Assembly: GCA_958427155.1 (NCBI GenBank)
Contig: CAUABB010000097.1
Location: forward strand, 1 to 5,966
From: an uncultured Oscillospiraceae bacterium
GTDB taxonomy: Bacteria > Bacillota > Clostridia > Oscillospirales > Ruminococcaceae
Direction of reading: 5' to 3'
DNA length: 5,966 bases
A program made the position numbers and the translations under genes. The notes below the pieces were generated by a model that saw only the letters and a program-made list of their open reading frames with translations, was not told the DNA's origin and searched no databases. Positions 5,713 through 5,966 of the stretch are shown here, piece after piece (position 1 is the first letter of the stretch; every line of letters starts with the position of its first letter).

Positions 5713-5966
5713 TCAAGCTTTTGCCTGATCACGGATCAATATCAGCTTTTCAGGGGTAAAATGATATTTCCGATTGCAGAAGTGACAAGCCACCTCAATG
5801 GTTTTTCCTTCGTGGATCATACTATCAAGTTCCTGTTTCCCCAAACTTATAAGAGCGCGTTCTACCCGCTCTTCGTTGCAGTCGCAGCGGTAAATGGGGT
5901 TAGACTCGTCAAGTAGATTGGGCTCAAGTCCTTCAAGAAGCTTAAAACAAACTTCTTCTGGAGGTG
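5713..5966 (-). CDS. hslO: Hsp33 redox-regulated chaperone, C-terminal part (5' end outside the window)
   Basis: Translation of the minus strand from the window edge gives 83 codons to a TGA at 5715-5713. The segment ends with the Hsp33 redox switch: C27 and C29 (YRCDCNEERVERAL) and C60 and C63 (EVACHFCNRKYHF), a C-X-C-X30-C-X-X-C arrangement that in the family binds zinc when reduced and opens on oxidation or unfolding to activate the cytoplasmic holdase. After the last cysteine the protein shows the usual short tail (YHFTPEKLILIRDQAKA). Visible residues correspond to the end of the core domain, the linker and the zinc domain; the N-terminal domain and start lie beyond 5966. An extra cysteine (residue 6 of the visible part) is also present. 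The gene reads into the DUF21-CBS gene 60 nt downstream, with no terminator-like hairpin between. The product is unlikely to be anything else. Confidence 0.93.
   Translation of the reverse strand, partial: PPEEVCFKLLEGLEPNLLDESNPIYRCDCNEERVERALISLGKQELDSMIHEGKTIEVACHFCNRKYHFTPEKLILIRDQAKA

Noticed and set aside
5692..5916. A 74-codon plus-strand open frame starting MNLYINPSSF
   Set aside because: It lies antisense to the hslO 3' end, whose minus-strand translation shows the full Hsp33 zinc motif; the plus frame has no recognisable domain and no good ribosome binding site.

Overview
The window looks like an ordinary chromosomal core-gene segment of a low- to moderate-GC, Gram-positive Clostridia-type bacterium (Oscillospiraceae/Ruminococcaceae-like). 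This is an inference. It rests on AT-rich intergenic DNA, strong AAGGAGG ribosome binding sites, consensus sigma-A promoters, a clostridial-style PBP1A with a Cys-containing tail, an RlmD-family methyltransferase with a Gram-positive TRAM/Fe-S layout, and a small membrane protein resembling the BofC C-terminal domain. I see no insertion sequence, phage gene, CRISPR array, tRNA or rRNA, and no sign of recent transfer.

Layout from right to left, since most genes lie on the minus strand. Positions 5966-5713 hold the 3' end of hslO (redox chaperone Hsp33, cut by the window edge; recovered by translating the minus strand). Sixty bases later, a TTG-started gene (5652-4357) encodes a DUF21/CNNM-CBS-CorC_HlyC membrane protein of the metal-ion exporter (CorC/MpfA, 'hemolysin') family, probably in one transcript with hslO. 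It converges on a small plus-strand gene (3994-4308) for a 104-residue single-pass membrane protein, and the two share a compact bidirectional terminator (4308-4339). A 316-base divergent intergenic region (3678-3993) carries a near-consensus sigma-A promoter for the leftward gene, a TATAAT box for the small rightward gene, an operator-like dyad between them, and a 14-bp hairpin in the leftward 5' UTR. Leftward lies a complete class A penicillin-binding protein (3677-1509), then a strong intrinsic terminator (1476-1505). Only 8 nt after it comes the ribosome binding site of the rlmD/rlmCD-type 23S rRNA m5U methyltransferase (1454-69). Positions 1-68 are non-coding downstream sequence.

Functionally these are housekeeping genes: stress chaperone, metal homeostasis, cell-wall polymerisation and rRNA modification. 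They do not form one pathway. The points most worth a second look are regulatory: the structured pbp leader, the shared divergent control region, and the terminator that leaves rlmD with no obvious promoter of its own. The BofC-like membrane protein opposite the PBP is the least characterised gene. I did not find evidence of a new biological system.
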